Below are positions 52,268-62,586 of a stretch of 64,000 nt of DNA, piece by piece (position 1 is the first letter of the stretch; each line of letters begins with the position of its first letter). Origin of the DNA: Planctomycetota bacterium (GTDB taxonomy: Bacteria; Planctomycetota; J058); assembly GCA_023954375.1 (NCBI GenBank), contig JAMLIC010000013.1, forward strand, positions 147,168 through 211,167. The letters are read 5' to 3'. The notes under the pieces were generated by a model that was not told the origin of the DNA, made no database searches, and was given only the letters and a program-made list of their open reading frames with translations. The translations under genes were made by a program, and so were the position numbers.

Positions 52268-52271
<4 letters not shown>
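50706..52271 (-). CDS. gatB: Asp/Glu-tRNA amidotransferase subunit B
   Basis: The 521-aa product starts YELVVGVEVHAQLNTATKLF with CxCxxxF-type cysteines near CGCRLEFAAPPNSRTCPVC. It contains RKNYYYPDLPKNYQISQM and EEDAGKLSHAEG, and the tail domain (YVMNQVGALLN, then AFKASKAKPDPAAINARLD). GatB activates the mischarged tRNA side-chain carboxylate and receives ammonia from GatA. Its ATG overlaps the gatA stop (ATGA). Confidence 0.97.
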
Positions 52272-53808
<1,537 letters not shown>

Positions 53809-53812
<4 letters not shown>

Positions 53813-54117
53813 TCGGCCAGCACCGCGGGGACCTCGAACCCGCCGGCGCCGCGCGCCGGGGCGTTCTTCAGCGCCTCGTCGACCGGCAGCGACGGGGCGA
53901 CGACGTCCGCGCGCATGGCGTCCTCGTCGGCCGCCTCGTCGTGGAGGGCGGCCGGGACCCCCTGGGTGTCGAGGCGCTCCAGGACCGACACGGCGTCGAG
54001 GACCTTGCCCAGGTGCGCGGCCATGTCGGCCGCCTCCTCGGGCGTGAGGGCCAGGCGCGACAGGCGGGCGATGTGCGCCACGCCCTCGGGCGTCCTGGGG
54101 TCGAGCGGAGCGGACAC
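53809..54117 (-). CDS. gatC: Asp/Glu-tRNA amidotransferase subunit C
   Basis: The 102-aa product has the GatC pattern: EGVAHIARLSRLALTPEEAA, LGKVLDAVSVLERLDTQGV and ADVVAPSLPVDEALKNAP. It wraps around GatA and GatB to stabilise the complex. It is first in the gatCAB operon. Confidence 0.95.
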
Positions 54118-54222
54118 ACGGTCCTCCCGGCGGGCGGTCAGCCCGAAACGACGCGGGCGCCCCGCGGTGCGATCACCGCCGAGCGCCCGGGCTTGTGCAG
54201 GCAGGCCGAGGGGGCGAGCCGG

Positions 54223-54612
54223 CTACTTCTTCGGCTTGGCCGCGGCCTTGGCCTTGACCGTCGCGCGGCGCGCGCGGCGGGCCTCGCCGCGCTTGGCGGC
54301 CTTCTTGCGGCGCGCCTCGGGCGTCTTGGCCTCCTCGCGCGCCTGCATGCGGGCCCGCACGCCCTCGGGGATCTCACGCTTGAGCGGCTTCTTCACCATG
54401 CCCGACTTGAGGCACTTGGTGCAGATCTTGGCCCGGCGCACGGTCCCGTTCTTCTCCTCGACCCGGACCTTCTGCAGGTTGGGCTGGAACTTGCGCCGCG
54501 ACACGCCGGTGGTCTTGATACCGACGCCGCCCTTGTACTTGGCCAGACCGCGGCGGGCGAACTGGTTCCCGAAGGCCGGGGTCTTGCCGCACGTCTCGCA
54601 CATCCTGGGCAT
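54223..54612 (-). CDS. rpmB: 50S ribosomal protein L28 with long basic tail
   Basis: Residues 1-75 are L28: MPRMCETCGKTPAFGNQFAR, GIKTTGVSRRKFQPNLQKVR and RRAKICTKCLKSGMVKK, with CxxC pairs for zinc. The protein continues to 129 aa with an Ala/Lys/Arg-rich extension; the usual length is about 60-80. The ATG lies 2 codons before the second methionine. It stands alone. Confidence 0.94.
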   Translation of the reverse strand: MPRMCETCGKTPAFGNQFARRGLAKYKGGVGIKTTGVSRRKFQPNLQKVRVEEKNGTVRRAKICTKCLKSGMVKKPLKREIPEGVRARMQAREEAKTPEARRKKAAKRGEARRARRATVKAKAAAKPKK

Positions 54613-54734
54613 TGGAAGCTCTCCGACTCGCGTGGAAGCGGGGGATTCTAGCGGGGATGGGGGGCGGGTCAAGGGGCGTGATGAGGCGCCGCGCTCGCCG
54701 CCGGGCGTCAGGATCCTCGAGGCGCCCGGAGGCC

Positions 54735-55565
54735 CTACACCTCGAGCTTGGCCTTCTCCAGCAGGAACCGCCTGCGGTACACCTGCCGGGCCGTCTCGCC
54801 CACGTCCGTCACGAACAGGTAGTTGAACCCGGCCCCGACCACCGCCCCGGCCACGGGCACGGTCTGCAGGAGCTTGCGGCTGAGGAGGACCGAGACGATC
54901 CGCTTCACGGCCTCGCGCGACATGAACATGGTCGCCAGGACGGCGGCCTTCTCGGCGCGCTTCTGCGGCTCGAGCCCGTCGAGCTCGTCGCGCAGGGCGT
55001 CGAGCTGCAGGAGCTCGGCGTAGCGGTCGCGCGTGCCGCCGGAGGCCAGCTCGAAGACCTTGAGCGCCAGGACGCTCTCGCCGGGCGTCGTCGGGTCGAT
55101 GCCGTATGCGGCGCCGAGCTGGCGCACGACGCGCATGGCCACGCCGAAGAGGAGCGGGATGTCGGCCGCGAGCAGGGCCAGACCGCCCAGGCCGCAGCCG
55201 GCGCCCTCGAGCGCGGCGATGACGCCGTGCTGCGAGGCGACCTCCTCGGCGACCTTGTCGCACAGCCGCAGGTCCTGGCGGCGCAGGTGCTCGAGCGAGT
55301 CGACCACCTCGGCGTGCTTGCGGGCCTCGCGCAGGACGGCGTCGACGTCGACCGTCATGTCCGAGAGCTGGTGGATCCCCTTCATCGCGGCCTCGACCGC
55401 GTTGCCGGCCGCCTCGAGGACCGAGTCGGGGACGAGCCGCTCGGCCACGACCTCCACCGGCTTGAAGAGCGTCCGCGACACCCGGCCGAGGAGCCCCTCC
55501 TCCGGGCTGCGGAAGTAGCGCTCGACCTCGTCCTGGGCCTTCCGCTCGTAGCTGCTGAGCGCCAT
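54735..55565 (-). CDS. EcsC-family protein
   Basis: The 276-aa product has LEGAGCGLGGLALLAADIPLLF and AVVGAGFNYLFVTDVGETARQVYRRRFL, the glycine-rich and C-terminal motifs of the EcsC family, which is linked to membrane or protein-export functions but has no defined reaction. I chose the ATG at 55565 because GGAGGTG lies 7 nt before it; the GTG at 55574 is less suitable. Confidence 0.8.
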   Translation of the reverse strand: MALSSYERKAQDEVERYFRSPEEGLLGRVSRTLFKPVEVVAERLVPDSVLEAAGNAVEAAMKGIHQLSDMTVDVDAVLREARKHAEVVDSLEHLRRQDLRLCDKVAEEVASQHGVIAALEGAGCGLGGLALLAADIPLLFGVAMRVVRQLGAAYGIDPTTPGESVLALKVFELASGGTRDRYAELLQLDALRDELDGLEPQKRAEKAAVLATMFMSREAVKRIVSVLLSRKLLQTVPVAGAVVGAGFNYLFVTDVGETARQVYRRRFLLEKAKLEV

Positions 55566-55776
55566 GCAGGGCACCTCCGTCCCGGTGCGGTCGGTCCGGG
55601 CATGTTACCCCGGCGGCGCCCGGGATACCCCTCCGGGCAGGCACCCTCGCGCTGGGTGAGGGTTCCTGGGCAGTCGAGGACATGCAGTCCGAGCGCCGCC
55701 CGTCCGGACGCGCGCAAGTCCCGTCAGGGAAGGATCTTCTGCCCCGCCCCAAGGCTCTCGGCGGGGCGCGCGCCCG

Positions 55777-56628
55777 TCAGGACGCTCCGTCCACGGTCCA
55801 GCCCACGAGCTCGGACGAGGACGCGGGCTCGCGGGCGACGCCCGAGACGCGCCAGACGCTGATCTCGGACGAAGTGATCGGTCCCTGCGATCGAACGATC
55901 CGGCCGCTGACGAGCTCCGACGAGTAAGGGAGGATGTAGTCGAACGGGTTGGCGTTGGTCACGTCGAAGGAGATGTAGACCCGGCCGGAGGCGCCTGCGC
56001 CGGCGGACCCCGACGCGCCGCCGCGGCCGCCGCCCCCGCCGCCTGGAGCCGCGCCGTCGCCGACGTCGACGTTGCCGGCCTGGTCGCCGCCGCGCCCCCC
56101 AGCGCCCCCCCAGGCCGGGGCGGCGCCGCCGTCCGCGCCGCCGCTGCCGGTGGCCGTGTCCCCGCTCCCGCCGTCCTGCGCCCGGCCGGCCGAGGCGCCG
56201 CCCCCTCCGCCGCCGCCGGGTGCAGGGTCTTCCTCTTCTCCGACGTCGGCGCCCAGGCCTCCGCCGCCGCCGGAGCGCTTGATCTCGCCGACGCCCGCGC
56301 TCGCCTGTCCGCCCGCCGCGGCGGTCTCGAGGCCGCCGGCGGCGCCGCCCTTCGCGAGGAGCGTCGAGGTCGAGCCGAACCAGGTGTCGCCCCCCGCGGT
56401 CGGGGTGGTCCCGGCAGCCCCCCCGGCCCCGACCTCGACGTCGTACTCCTCGTTGGGCGTGACGATGAGCACGGACCGACTGTACGCGCCCCCTCCGCCG
56501 CCGCCGCCGGAGCGTTGGGCTCCGGTCGACTCCCGGCCGCCTCCGCCGCCGCCCCAGACCTCGACCAGGACCTTCCTGATCGTGGGCGGGCAGGTCCAGG
56601 TGCCCGAGGCGTTGATCTCGACGTTCAC
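55777..56628 (-). CDS. glycine-rich tail-fibre-like protein
   Basis: The 283-aa product starts VNVEINASGTWTCPPTIRKV then LVEVWGGGGGGRE, the pattern of glycine-rich domains of phage tail fibres and surface appendages. About 60% of residues 30-220 are Gly, Ala or Ser. The C-terminus (YISFDVTNANPFDYILPYSS) is ordered. It overlaps the next gene by GTGA and is probably produced with it. Confidence 0.75.
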   Translation of the reverse strand: MNVEINASGTWTCPPTIRKVLVEVWGGGGGGRESTGAQRSGGGGGGGAYSRSVLIVTPNEEYDVEVGAGGAAGTTPTAGGDTWFGSTSTLLAKGGAAGGLETAAAGGQASAGVGEIKRSGGGGGLGADVGEEEDPAPGGGGGGGASAGRAQDGGSGDTATGSGGADGGAAPAWGGAGGRGGDQAGNVDVGDGAAPGGGGGGRGGASGSAGAGASGRVYISFDVTNANPFDYILPYSSELVSGRIVRSQGPITSSEISVWRVSGVAREPASSSELVGWTVDGAS

Positions 56629-57206
56629 GCGGAGCTCGTCCGCGCAACGCGCACCTGGACGCTGATCTCCTCGTCGTCGTCCAGCTCGTCGGCCTCGAGG
56701 TCCCACTCGACGGTGTACGCCACGTCGTGCTCGACGTCCACGACGACGTAGGCTCCGTCCAGCGTGGCGGTTCCCCCCGTCACGCCGACGAGCGTCGCGC
56801 GGACCTGGTGGCCACCAGGCACCCCCCACCACACGGACGCGCGAAAGATCGAGGTGTCGGGCTTGGCATCGACCTTGAAGGTGACCAGGGCCCTGCCGGG
56901 CGTGGCGGGCTTCGGCGCGATCGTCACGTCGAGCACCCGTACGTCGCTCGCCTCGGTGGGCCCCGTGATGCGCTCGCCTCCATCCTGAGAGCCCGTCGGA
57001 TAGGAGAACGAGCCGAAGCTGGCCTGCGCCGTCTTCAGCACCAGTTCCTGCCCCAGGCCGACGATCTTCCCGTGGGCCGGCTGCGCGTTCAGCGCAGAGG
57101 CCACGCTGCCGTCGGTGACCCTCGCGATCCAGACGTGGATCGCGGGAACCGAGGGATCACCCTCTCGATCGACCCACGCCCGGACGACCCCCCTGGTCCC
57201 GTTCAC
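56625..57206 (-). CDS. beta-rich protein of unknown function, 5' end possibly truncated
   Basis: The 193-aa frame reads VNGTRGVVRAWVDREGDPSV, VLKTAQASFGSFSYPTG and VDVEHDVAYTVEWDLEADEL, consistent with a beta-sandwich. The start is uncertain: GTG at 57206 has its only G-rich stretch touching the start codon, and an alternative GTG lies at 57302. The frame reaches the transposase region, so insertion may have removed the original N-terminus. It is coupled to the glycine-rich gene by a 4-nt overlap. Confidence 0.55.
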   Translation of the reverse strand: MNGTRGVVRAWVDREGDPSVPAIHVWIARVTDGSVASALNAQPAHGKIVGLGQELVLKTAQASFGSFSYPTGSQDGGERITGPTEASDVRVLDVTIAPKPATPGRALVTFKVDAKPDTSIFRASVWWGVPGGHQVRATLVGVTGGTATLDGAYVVVDVEHDVAYTVEWDLEADELDDDEEISVQVRVARTSSA

Positions 57207-57324
57207 CTCCCCCCGGTAGACCGACTGTGCCCTTCGCCGAAACGGTGGCCGATTTCTGAGCTGTAACGAGTAGAGGGACGACCTCCTCCTCGACCGCCCC
57301 ACCCGGGGCCTTCAAGGAGGACGT

Positions 57325-58908
57325 GTGACGAAGCGTACGCCCAGGTCCGACAGCCCGGAGCCGGAGGGCCCGGACCCTGACGAGCTCCGAACCAACGACC
57401 CGCAGGAGGACGTGCAGGACCTCGCCGAGGCGGGGGACGACGAGGCCGTCGTCCTGCTCGACGAGGACGAGGCGCCGGAGAGCCGGCCGAGGCTGGCGGG
57501 CACGCCGAAGGGCGGCTCGTTCAAGAAGCCCAGGAGCAAGGGCCGCACGCAGCTCATGCGGCCGCGGACGCTCACGGCCGAGCAGCGGCTCCTGATCCTG
57601 GACTCGTGGCAGCGGAGCAAGCTGCCGGGGGCCGACTTCGCGCCGCTCGTGGGGGTCACGTCCAGCGCGCTCTACAAGTGGAAGCGGCTGTTCGCCGACC
57701 ACGGCCCGGCGGGGCTCGAGGACCGGCCGCGCGGGGCGCCGATCGGGAGCCGCATGAGCGAGGTGACCCGGCGGGCGGTCCTCCTGCTCAAGGCGGCCCA
57801 CCCCGACTGGGGCCAGGAGCGGATCCACCACGAGCTCCTGCGCACGAAGGGGCTCCAGGCCAGCCCGGGGGCGATCGGCAAGGTCCTGGCCGAGGAGGGC
57901 TACGAGGTCGTCGCCGCGCCCACCCGCCCGCACCCGGACGTCGTGCGCCGCTTCGAGCGGGCCAGGAGCAACCAGCTCTGGCAGACCGACCTCTTCACCT
58001 TCGTGCTCAAGCGCCAGAACCGGCGCGTGCACCTCGTGGCCTTCATGGACGACCACAGCCGGTTCCTCGTGGGCTTCGGGCTCCACGCCACCGCCTCGGG
58101 CGCGCTCGTCCGCGAGGTCCTCGAGGCGGCCATCGCCAGCCACGGGGCGCCGGCCGAGGTGCTCACGGACAACGGCGCGCAGTACGTGACCTGGCGCGGG
58201 AAGAGCGAGTTCACGAGGCTCTGCGAGAAGCGCGGGATCAAGCACCTCGTCGCCAAGCCCCGTCGCCCCCAGACGCTCGGCAAGTGCGAGCGCTTCTGGG
58301 GCACGCTCTGGCGCGAGTGCCTCGAGGCCGCCGTCTTCCTCGACCTGCAGGACGCGCGCCTGCGGATCGGACACTTCGTCGACCACTACAACTTCCACCG
58401 CACGCACCAGGGCATCGGCGGCCTCGTGCCGGCGGACCGCTTCTTCGGCGCCACGCCCGAGGTGAAGGCCACGCTGACGGCGCGGGTGGCGAAGAACGCG
58501 CTCGAGCTGGCCCGCGACGGGGTCCCGCGCAAGGACTTCTACCTCACGGGGCGCGTGGGGGACGTGGGGATCTCGCTGCACGCCGAGGGCGAGCAGGTCG
58601 TCCTCACCCGCGACGACGGGACCCGCGAGACGGTCGACCTCACCGCCACGGGCCGACGCGCCGAGACCGGCGACGCGCAGGCGCTGCCCCTGCCGGTCTC
58701 GACCGGAGTGACCCTGCCGACGCTGCCCGGGACCGACGACGGCGACGACGGGGCCTCGACCCCGCCCGGAGCCTCGCCGCTCGACGGCGCGCTCGACGCC
58801 CTCGAGGCCGCCTTCGCCGACGACGACGTGGCCCCCGTGGAGGAGCTCGACGACCTGCCCGACGACGTCACGTCCGCGGGCGACCTCGACGACGAGGTGA
58901 CGTCGTGA
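57325..58908 (+). CDS. DDE transposase (rve core), first module
   Basis: The 527-aa protein has an acidic N-terminus, an HTH (LTAEQRLLILDSWQRSKL, FAPLVGVTSSALYKWKRLF), a second HTH (HPDWGQERIHHELLRTKGL) and an integrase core with Asp in LWQTDLFTFVLKRQ, Asp in EVLTDNGAQYV and Glu in KCERFWGTLWREC. A Mu-type C-terminal domain follows (DFYLTGRVGDVGISLHAEG) and a long acidic tail. An AAGGAGG SD precedes the GTG. It is coupled by GTGA to the helper gene. Confidence 0.9.
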   Translation: MTKRTPRSDSPEPEGPDPDELRTNDPQEDVQDLAEAGDDEAVVLLDEDEAPESRPRLAGTPKGGSFKKPRSKGRTQLMRPRTLTAEQRLLILDSWQRSKLPGADFAPLVGVTSSALYKWKRLFADHGPAGLEDRPRGAPIGSRMSEVTRRAVLLLKAAHPDWGQERIHHELLRTKGLQASPGAIGKVLAEEGYEVVAAPTRPHPDVVRRFERARSNQLWQTDLFTFVLKRQNRRVHLVAFMDDHSRFLVGFGLHATASGALVREVLEAAIASHGAPAEVLTDNGAQYVTWRGKSEFTRLCEKRGIKHLVAKPRRPQTLGKCERFWGTLWRECLEAAVFLDLQDARLRIGHFVDHYNFHRTHQGIGGLVPADRFFGATPEVKATLTARVAKNALELARDGVPRKDFYLTGRVGDVGISLHAEGEQVVLTRDDGTRETVDLTATGRRAETGDAQALPLPVSTGVTLPTLPGTDDGDDGASTPPGASPLDGALDALEAAFADDDVAPVEELDDLPDDVTSAGDLDDEVTS

Positions 58909-59492
58909 CGCGCGCTCGCGACGCGAAGGCCTCGTCGTCCTCGACGAGCGGAGCGACGTCGGGCGCGACCGCGCCGGCCCGGCGGCGCGGCCGACCGCCG
59001 GGGACGGGCGCGCCGAAGCAGAAGAGCACGAGCATCCGGGGCTCGGCCGAGGCGAGGCAGAAGGCCTACGTGATCGTCGAGACCCTCAGCGGCCTGCGGT
59101 CGCCCAGCGACGCGAGCGCGCTGATCGGCGTCACGATCAACCGCTACTACCAGCTGGAGTGGCGCGCCCTGCAGGGCCTCGTCGAGGCGCTCGAGGCGCG
59201 GCCGGCCGGCCGGCAGCCGTCCCCCGAGGCGGAGGCGAAGAAGCTCGAGCGCGAGCGCGACCGGCTGGCGCGCGAGCTGCGCCGCGCGCAGGCCCTCGTG
59301 CGGGTCGCGCAGCGCGCCGTGGGGCTCCCGGCGCCCCAGGCGCCCCGCGACGCGACCGGCGACGGGAAGAAGCGTCGCCGCCGCGGGCCCCGGAACCGGA
59401 CGGCGCGCACCCTGGCTCGCCTCCGGACGCCGGAGCCGCCCGCCCCCGGCGACGCGCCGGCCGACGCGCCCGCCACCCCGGCGGCGACCTGA
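58905..59492 (+). CDS. transposase helper protein, first module
   Basis: The 195-aa protein has an AT-hook-like RRRGRPPGTG, an HTH-like segment (AYVIVETLSGLRSPSDASAL, VTINRYYQLEWRALQGL) and a coiled coil (KLERERDRLARELRRAQAL), then a basic tail. Its GTG overlaps the transposase stop by 4 nt. Role in targeting or assembly is inferred from position and from the similar gene in the second module. Confidence 0.7.
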   Translation: MTRARDAKASSSSTSGATSGATAPARRRGRPPGTGAPKQKSTSIRGSAEARQKAYVIVETLSGLRSPSDASALIGVTINRYYQLEWRALQGLVEALEARPAGRQPSPEAEAKKLERERDRLARELRRAQALVRVAQRAVGLPAPQAPRDATGDGKKRRRRGPRNRTARTLARLRTPEPPAPGDAPADAPATPAAT

Positions 59493-59500
59493 CGACAGGG

Positions 59501-59533
59501 TCGGGTCGCGAGGACCCGCGCCTCGCGACCCGG
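59501..59533 (+). terminator. hairpin after the first transposase module
   Basis: GGGTCGCGAGG (59503-59513) and CCTCGCGACCC (59521-59531) form an 11-bp perfect stem with a 7-nt loop, extended by one further pair and a wobble. It is a likely terminator of the first module, though a U-tract is absent. Confidence 0.65.
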
Positions 59534-59613
59534 CCGCACGACGACACGACCCGAGGAGCCCCATGAAGACGACGCCGACCGAACAGCCGACGATCCCGCA
59601 GCGACCGCGCGCC

Positions 59614-59749
59614 GGCGGTGGGCGGGCTGTGGGGAGCCTGGGGGCAGGCAGCCCTGCGACGGAGCCGGAGAGCCCCGGAGGGACAGAGCTCGCAGGCGAC
59701 GGAGCAGGGCGTCGGCTGTCCCCAGGCTCTCCACAGCTCGTCCACCGCC
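59614..59749 (+). ncRNA. 34-bp inverted repeat, candidate structured RNA
   Basis: The left arm 59614-59647 (GGCGGTGGGCGGGCTGTGGG...) and right arm 59716-59749 pair over 34 bp. They differ at only four positions, and in all four the plus-strand RNA would have a G-U wobble and not a mismatch. Inside, GCCCTGC (59651-59657) pairs with GCAGGGC (59704-59710). The element sits in the 326-nt gap between the two transposase modules. It could be a regulatory leader, a transposon end or an RNA used by the element; no family is recognised. Confidence 0.6.
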
Positions 59750-59818
59750 GCGACCACGCCTGCTGCCCGGGGACGTCGGTGCCGCGCCGTAGTCTCCTGC
59801 CCGACGCGGAGGCCACCC

Positions 59819-60208
59819 ATGGCGGGCAAGACGAGCGGGAGCGAGCTCGTGAACGGGCTCGACGGCAGCGACCAGGCGAAGGACTGGTGCAAGGCCATCC
59901 TCGACACGCTCTCGGGAGCGACGACGGTGGTCGACGCGGCGCGGTCGCTCGGCTGCAACCAGGCCTACTTCTACAGGGTCCGGGGACGTGCCCTGCAGGC
60001 CATGCTCTCGGACCTCGAGCCGAAGCGCACCGGGCGCAAGCCGGCGGAGCACGACCCGCAGGCGACGCGGATCGCGGAGCTCGAGGCGGAGCTGCTCCAC
60101 GCCAAGGGGGCGCTCGAGGCGGCCAGCGCGCGCGTCACGGTGGCCCTCGGAGCGCCGAGCTCGACGCGCCGCCCAAAAGGCCGCCGCCGGGCGCACCCGA
60201 CGAGCTGA
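59819..60208 (+). CDS. transposase helper protein, second module
   Basis: The 129-aa protein has an HTH-like segment (DWCKAILDTLSGATTVVDAA, RSLGCNQAYFYRVRGRAL), then a coiled coil (RIAELEAELLHAKGALEAA) and a basic end. Its design parallels the helper of the first module. The stop overlaps a CTG that opens the transposase frame (CTGA). Confidence 0.7.
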   Translation: MAGKTSGSELVNGLDGSDQAKDWCKAILDTLSGATTVVDAARSLGCNQAYFYRVRGRALQAMLSDLEPKRTGRKPAEHDPQATRIAELEAELLHAKGALEAASARVTVALGAPSSTRRPKGRRRAHPTS

Positions 60209-61482
60209 CGCGGCCTCTGCCCGGCGAGGCCCCGGCGTCCGCACCCTCCTCCCCTCCGGTCGACGCCGCCGCAGCGCGTGGTGACGTCTCGCCGTCCGTG
60301 GTCGCGCTCCTGGACGCCGTGGCGGACTCCGCCGTGCGCGTGGCCGCGACGCTGGGGGTCGACGCGCCCCGCGCCCGCCGCCGGCGCGGACTCCCTGGGC
60401 AGTGGTCGCGGCGCCAGCGCGAGCACCTGGCTCGCCGCGCGGTCGTCGAGGCCCGGGACCAGCTGAACGCGTGCGGCCTCTCCCTGTCCCGCTTCTGCGA
60501 GTCGCTGGGCCGCTCGGAGCGCACGCTCCGCCGCTGGGCCGAGCGCCACGCCGACCCCTTCGACCGCCTCACGCCCGTGGCCCTGGGCCGCCCACCCAAG
60601 CGCGGCACGGCCCTCGAGCGCAACCTCGTCGTCGCAGCCCTCGGCGAGCTCGGGCCCTTCACGCCGGTCGCGTCGCTGCGGCAGCTCGCCCCGGGCCTCG
60701 CCCGCCGCGAGGTCGAGGAGCTCTGCTGGCGGCACCGGGTGCACATGCGCGTCGCGGGGCACGCCACCGCCCAGACGCTCGCCTGGCACCGCCCGGGGGC
60801 GGTCTGGGCCGTGGACTACACCGAGGTCCCCTGGCGCGTCGACGGCCGAGAGAAGCACGTCCTCTCCGTCCGCGACCTCGCCAGCGGCTATCACCTCCTG
60901 GCGCTCGTCGCCGAGCACGCCGACGCGCGCACGACCCGCGACGCGCTGGCGTCGCTCTTCGCCACCCACGGCCCGCCGCTGGTGCTCAAGTCGGACAACG
61001 GAGGGCACTTCGCGGACGCTGGCGTGCGCGCCCTCCTCGACGAACACGGGGTGCTCCACCTGCGCTCCCCCGCGGGCTGGCCTGCCTACAATGGCGCCTG
61101 TGAGTCCGGGATCCACTGGCTCAAGGCGCGCGCCTTCCAGTTCGCCGTCCGCGAGGGTCGGACCCAGGTCAGCGCTGGCGATCTCGGCGCTGCTGTGTGT
61201 CTCGGCAACGACCTCCTTCGCCGCGTCCGCGGAGCCGAACAGACACCGACTCAAGTTTGGTCCGCCCGCCAACCGATCTCAGACGGCGAGCGCCACGAGC
61301 TTCGCCTCGTCTTCGAGCGCCGCGAGCTCGAGGCGCGCGCCACGCGCGGACACCATCCGGAGGCCCTGCTCTCCGACGACCAGCGCGCCGACGTCGAGCG
61401 CGAAGCCATCAGCCGCGCCCTCCACGAGCGCGGCCTGCTCACCACCCGGAGGAGGTCGATCCCTCTACCCGCGAAGCGCTAG
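60205..61482 (+). CDS. DDE transposase (rve core), second module, CTG start
   Basis: The ~425-aa protein has an HTH (NACGLSLSRFCESLGRSERT then LRRWAERH) and an integrase core with Asp in VWAVDYTEVPWRVDG, Asp in VLKSDNGGHFADAG and Glu in NGACESGIHWLKARA. The C-terminus is charged. The start is unclear: a CTG overlapping the helper stop at 60205 fits the 4-nt overlap pattern of the window, while the first in-frame GTG is well inside. The sequence differs from the transposase of the first module. Confidence 0.85.
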   Translation: MTRPLPGEAPASAPSSPPVDAAAARGDVSPSVVALLDAVADSAVRVAATLGVDAPRARRRRGLPGQWSRRQREHLARRAVVEARDQLNACGLSLSRFCESLGRSERTLRRWAERHADPFDRLTPVALGRPPKRGTALERNLVVAALGELGPFTPVASLRQLAPGLARREVEELCWRHRVHMRVAGHATAQTLAWHRPGAVWAVDYTEVPWRVDGREKHVLSVRDLASGYHLLALVAEHADARTTRDALASLFATHGPPLVLKSDNGGHFADAGVRALLDEHGVLHLRSPAGWPAYNGACESGIHWLKARAFQFAVREGRTQVSAGDLGAAVCLGNDLLRRVRGAEQTPTQVWSARQPISDGERHELRLVFERRELEARATRGHHPEALLSDDQRADVEREAISRALHERGLLTTRRRSIPLPAKR

Positions 61483-61494
61483 AAACCGGCAGAC

Positions 61495-61824
61495 GATTCG
61501 TGGGGAGCACACGAGTTGCTCCGGGGCGCGGGCGTGAACGTGGTCCGCCTGCCGGGCGAGAGTCCGAACCTGAACGCCGTCGCGGAGAGGTGGGTGCGCT
61601 CCGTCCGCGAGGAGTGCCTCGACCGCGTGGTGCTCTTCGGAGAGGCGCACCTGCGGCGTCTGGTCCATGGCTATGTGGCCCATCACAACCGAGAACGGCC
61701 CCATCAAGGGCTGGGTGGCGTTATGGTCGACCCCGACCCTCGCGCGAAGAACCGTTCCGGCCCAGTGCGCCGCGTCGATCGCCTTGGCGGGCTGTTGCGC
61801 TTCTACCACCGCGCCGCCGCCTGA
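61495..61824 (+). pseudogene. C-terminal remnant of an IS3/IS481-type transposase
   Basis: The frame reads LLRGAGVNVVRLPGESPNLN, ERWVRSVREECLDRVVLFGE and YVAHHNRERPHQGLGGVMV, which is the end of an integrase core, including the Glu helix, from a different family from its neighbours. The N-terminal two-thirds are missing; the fragment starts right after the second-module transposase, suggesting truncation by its arrival. Confidence 0.8.
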
Positions 61825-62072
61825 CCAGCGCGAGCAAGTTCGACGACATCGAGACGCGAAGAGCACCCCACCAGGCCGGCGGGCGCGGCGCCGCCATGCC
61901 AGCTCGGCTCGGACCGCGTCGTCGGTGTCGTGGTCCTCTTCGCGATGCTCACACCCGCTCCGTCACAACTCCTGTGCCTTCGTCTCGGCTGAGCAATGGA
62001 ACACTACGGGTTTCTCGACGAGCGGTCCCTGACCTGTCGGGAATTCCCCTGGGACATGTTTCCGATATGTTT

Positions 62073-62573
62073 TCAGTCATTCGCGGATCGGAGCCGAACA
62101 CGAACGAGGCACCCGAAAACAGCACTGGCAAAGGCAATCGATGCGACCGACTTCGGAAGCGAGTATGGCAGAGTTGTGATTGCGCCGAGGAACAGTAGGG
62201 GCCCGAGACCAAGGAGGGCAAAGGAAGACGAAAGGAGTGCACAACGCCACGCCTCCGTAAGTCCGCCTCCTCGGGGACAGTGCAATTGCAGCCTCTGCAG
62301 GCACAATAGCCCAGTGCCCATGGGCACCAAGCTTAAGCCGAACTGAGATTCACCACCGCTGATGCGAGGAACGAGTATGTCCAGGACGGAGCAAATGATT
62401 CCGAAGCCGATTAGCCCGAACCCCTCAAGAAGCACCAAGCGACGAGGCACAGGCTGTAGCGTGAAGTAGAACGGTGCACGGAGGACAACCAGCACGGAAA
62501 GCGCCTCTGTCAAGGGGCGGCACAACATTGCAATTATGAACAACAGCCACAGCCAGAACGCGCCGTCCTCCAT
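62073..62573 (-). CDS. membrane protein, probable immunity protein
   Basis: The 166-aa product has about four hydrophobic helices (FWLWLLFIIAMLCRPL, LVLLEGFGLIGFGIICSVL, ALLSSSFALLGLGPLLFL, SIAFASAVFGCLV). It is AT-richer than the rest of the window, like the C-terminal region of the RHS gene next to it, and follows it immediately. The start could also be the GTG at 62609, overlapping the RHS gene by 23 nt. Immunity function is inferred from position. Confidence 0.6.
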   Translation of the reverse strand: MEDGAFWLWLLFIIAMLCRPLTEALSVLVVLRAPFYFTLQPVPRRLVLLEGFGLIGFGIICSVLDILVPRISGGESQFGLSLVPMGTGLLCLQRLQLHCPRGGGLTEAWRCALLSSSFALLGLGPLLFLGAITTLPYSLPKSVASIAFASAVFGCLVRVRLRSAND

Positions 62574-62586
62574 GGCCAGAAACTCC

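Larger units (their letters stand above)
59493..59818. other. gap between transposase modules
   Basis: This 326-nt stretch holds the terminator hairpin (59501-59533), an ATG with a good SD at 59563 (GAGGAG) that opens a frame with no recognisable protein, and the long inverted repeat (59614-59749). The 59563 frame continues through the next genes but their coding lies in other frames, so it is not called. Confidence 0.6.
57240..61824 (+). mobile_element. cluster of transposase modules
   Basis: Two complete DDE transposase genes, each paired with a small helper gene, and one transposase remnant lie in the same direction. I could not identify terminal inverted repeats or target duplications, so the element limits are approximate. 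Confidence 0.65.

Noticed and set aside
57225..57290. Terminal inverted repeat of the first transposase element
   Set aside because: The sequence starting TGTGCCCTTCGCC looks like a possible left end, but no inverted copy is present downstream in the window.
59563..60204. ATG with a good SD at 59563 opening a frame that continues into the second transposase
   Set aside because: The frame runs through the long inverted repeat and the helper gene in a different reading frame and encodes low-complexity Arg/Gly sequence, so a fused product is unlikely; a short leader peptide remains possible.
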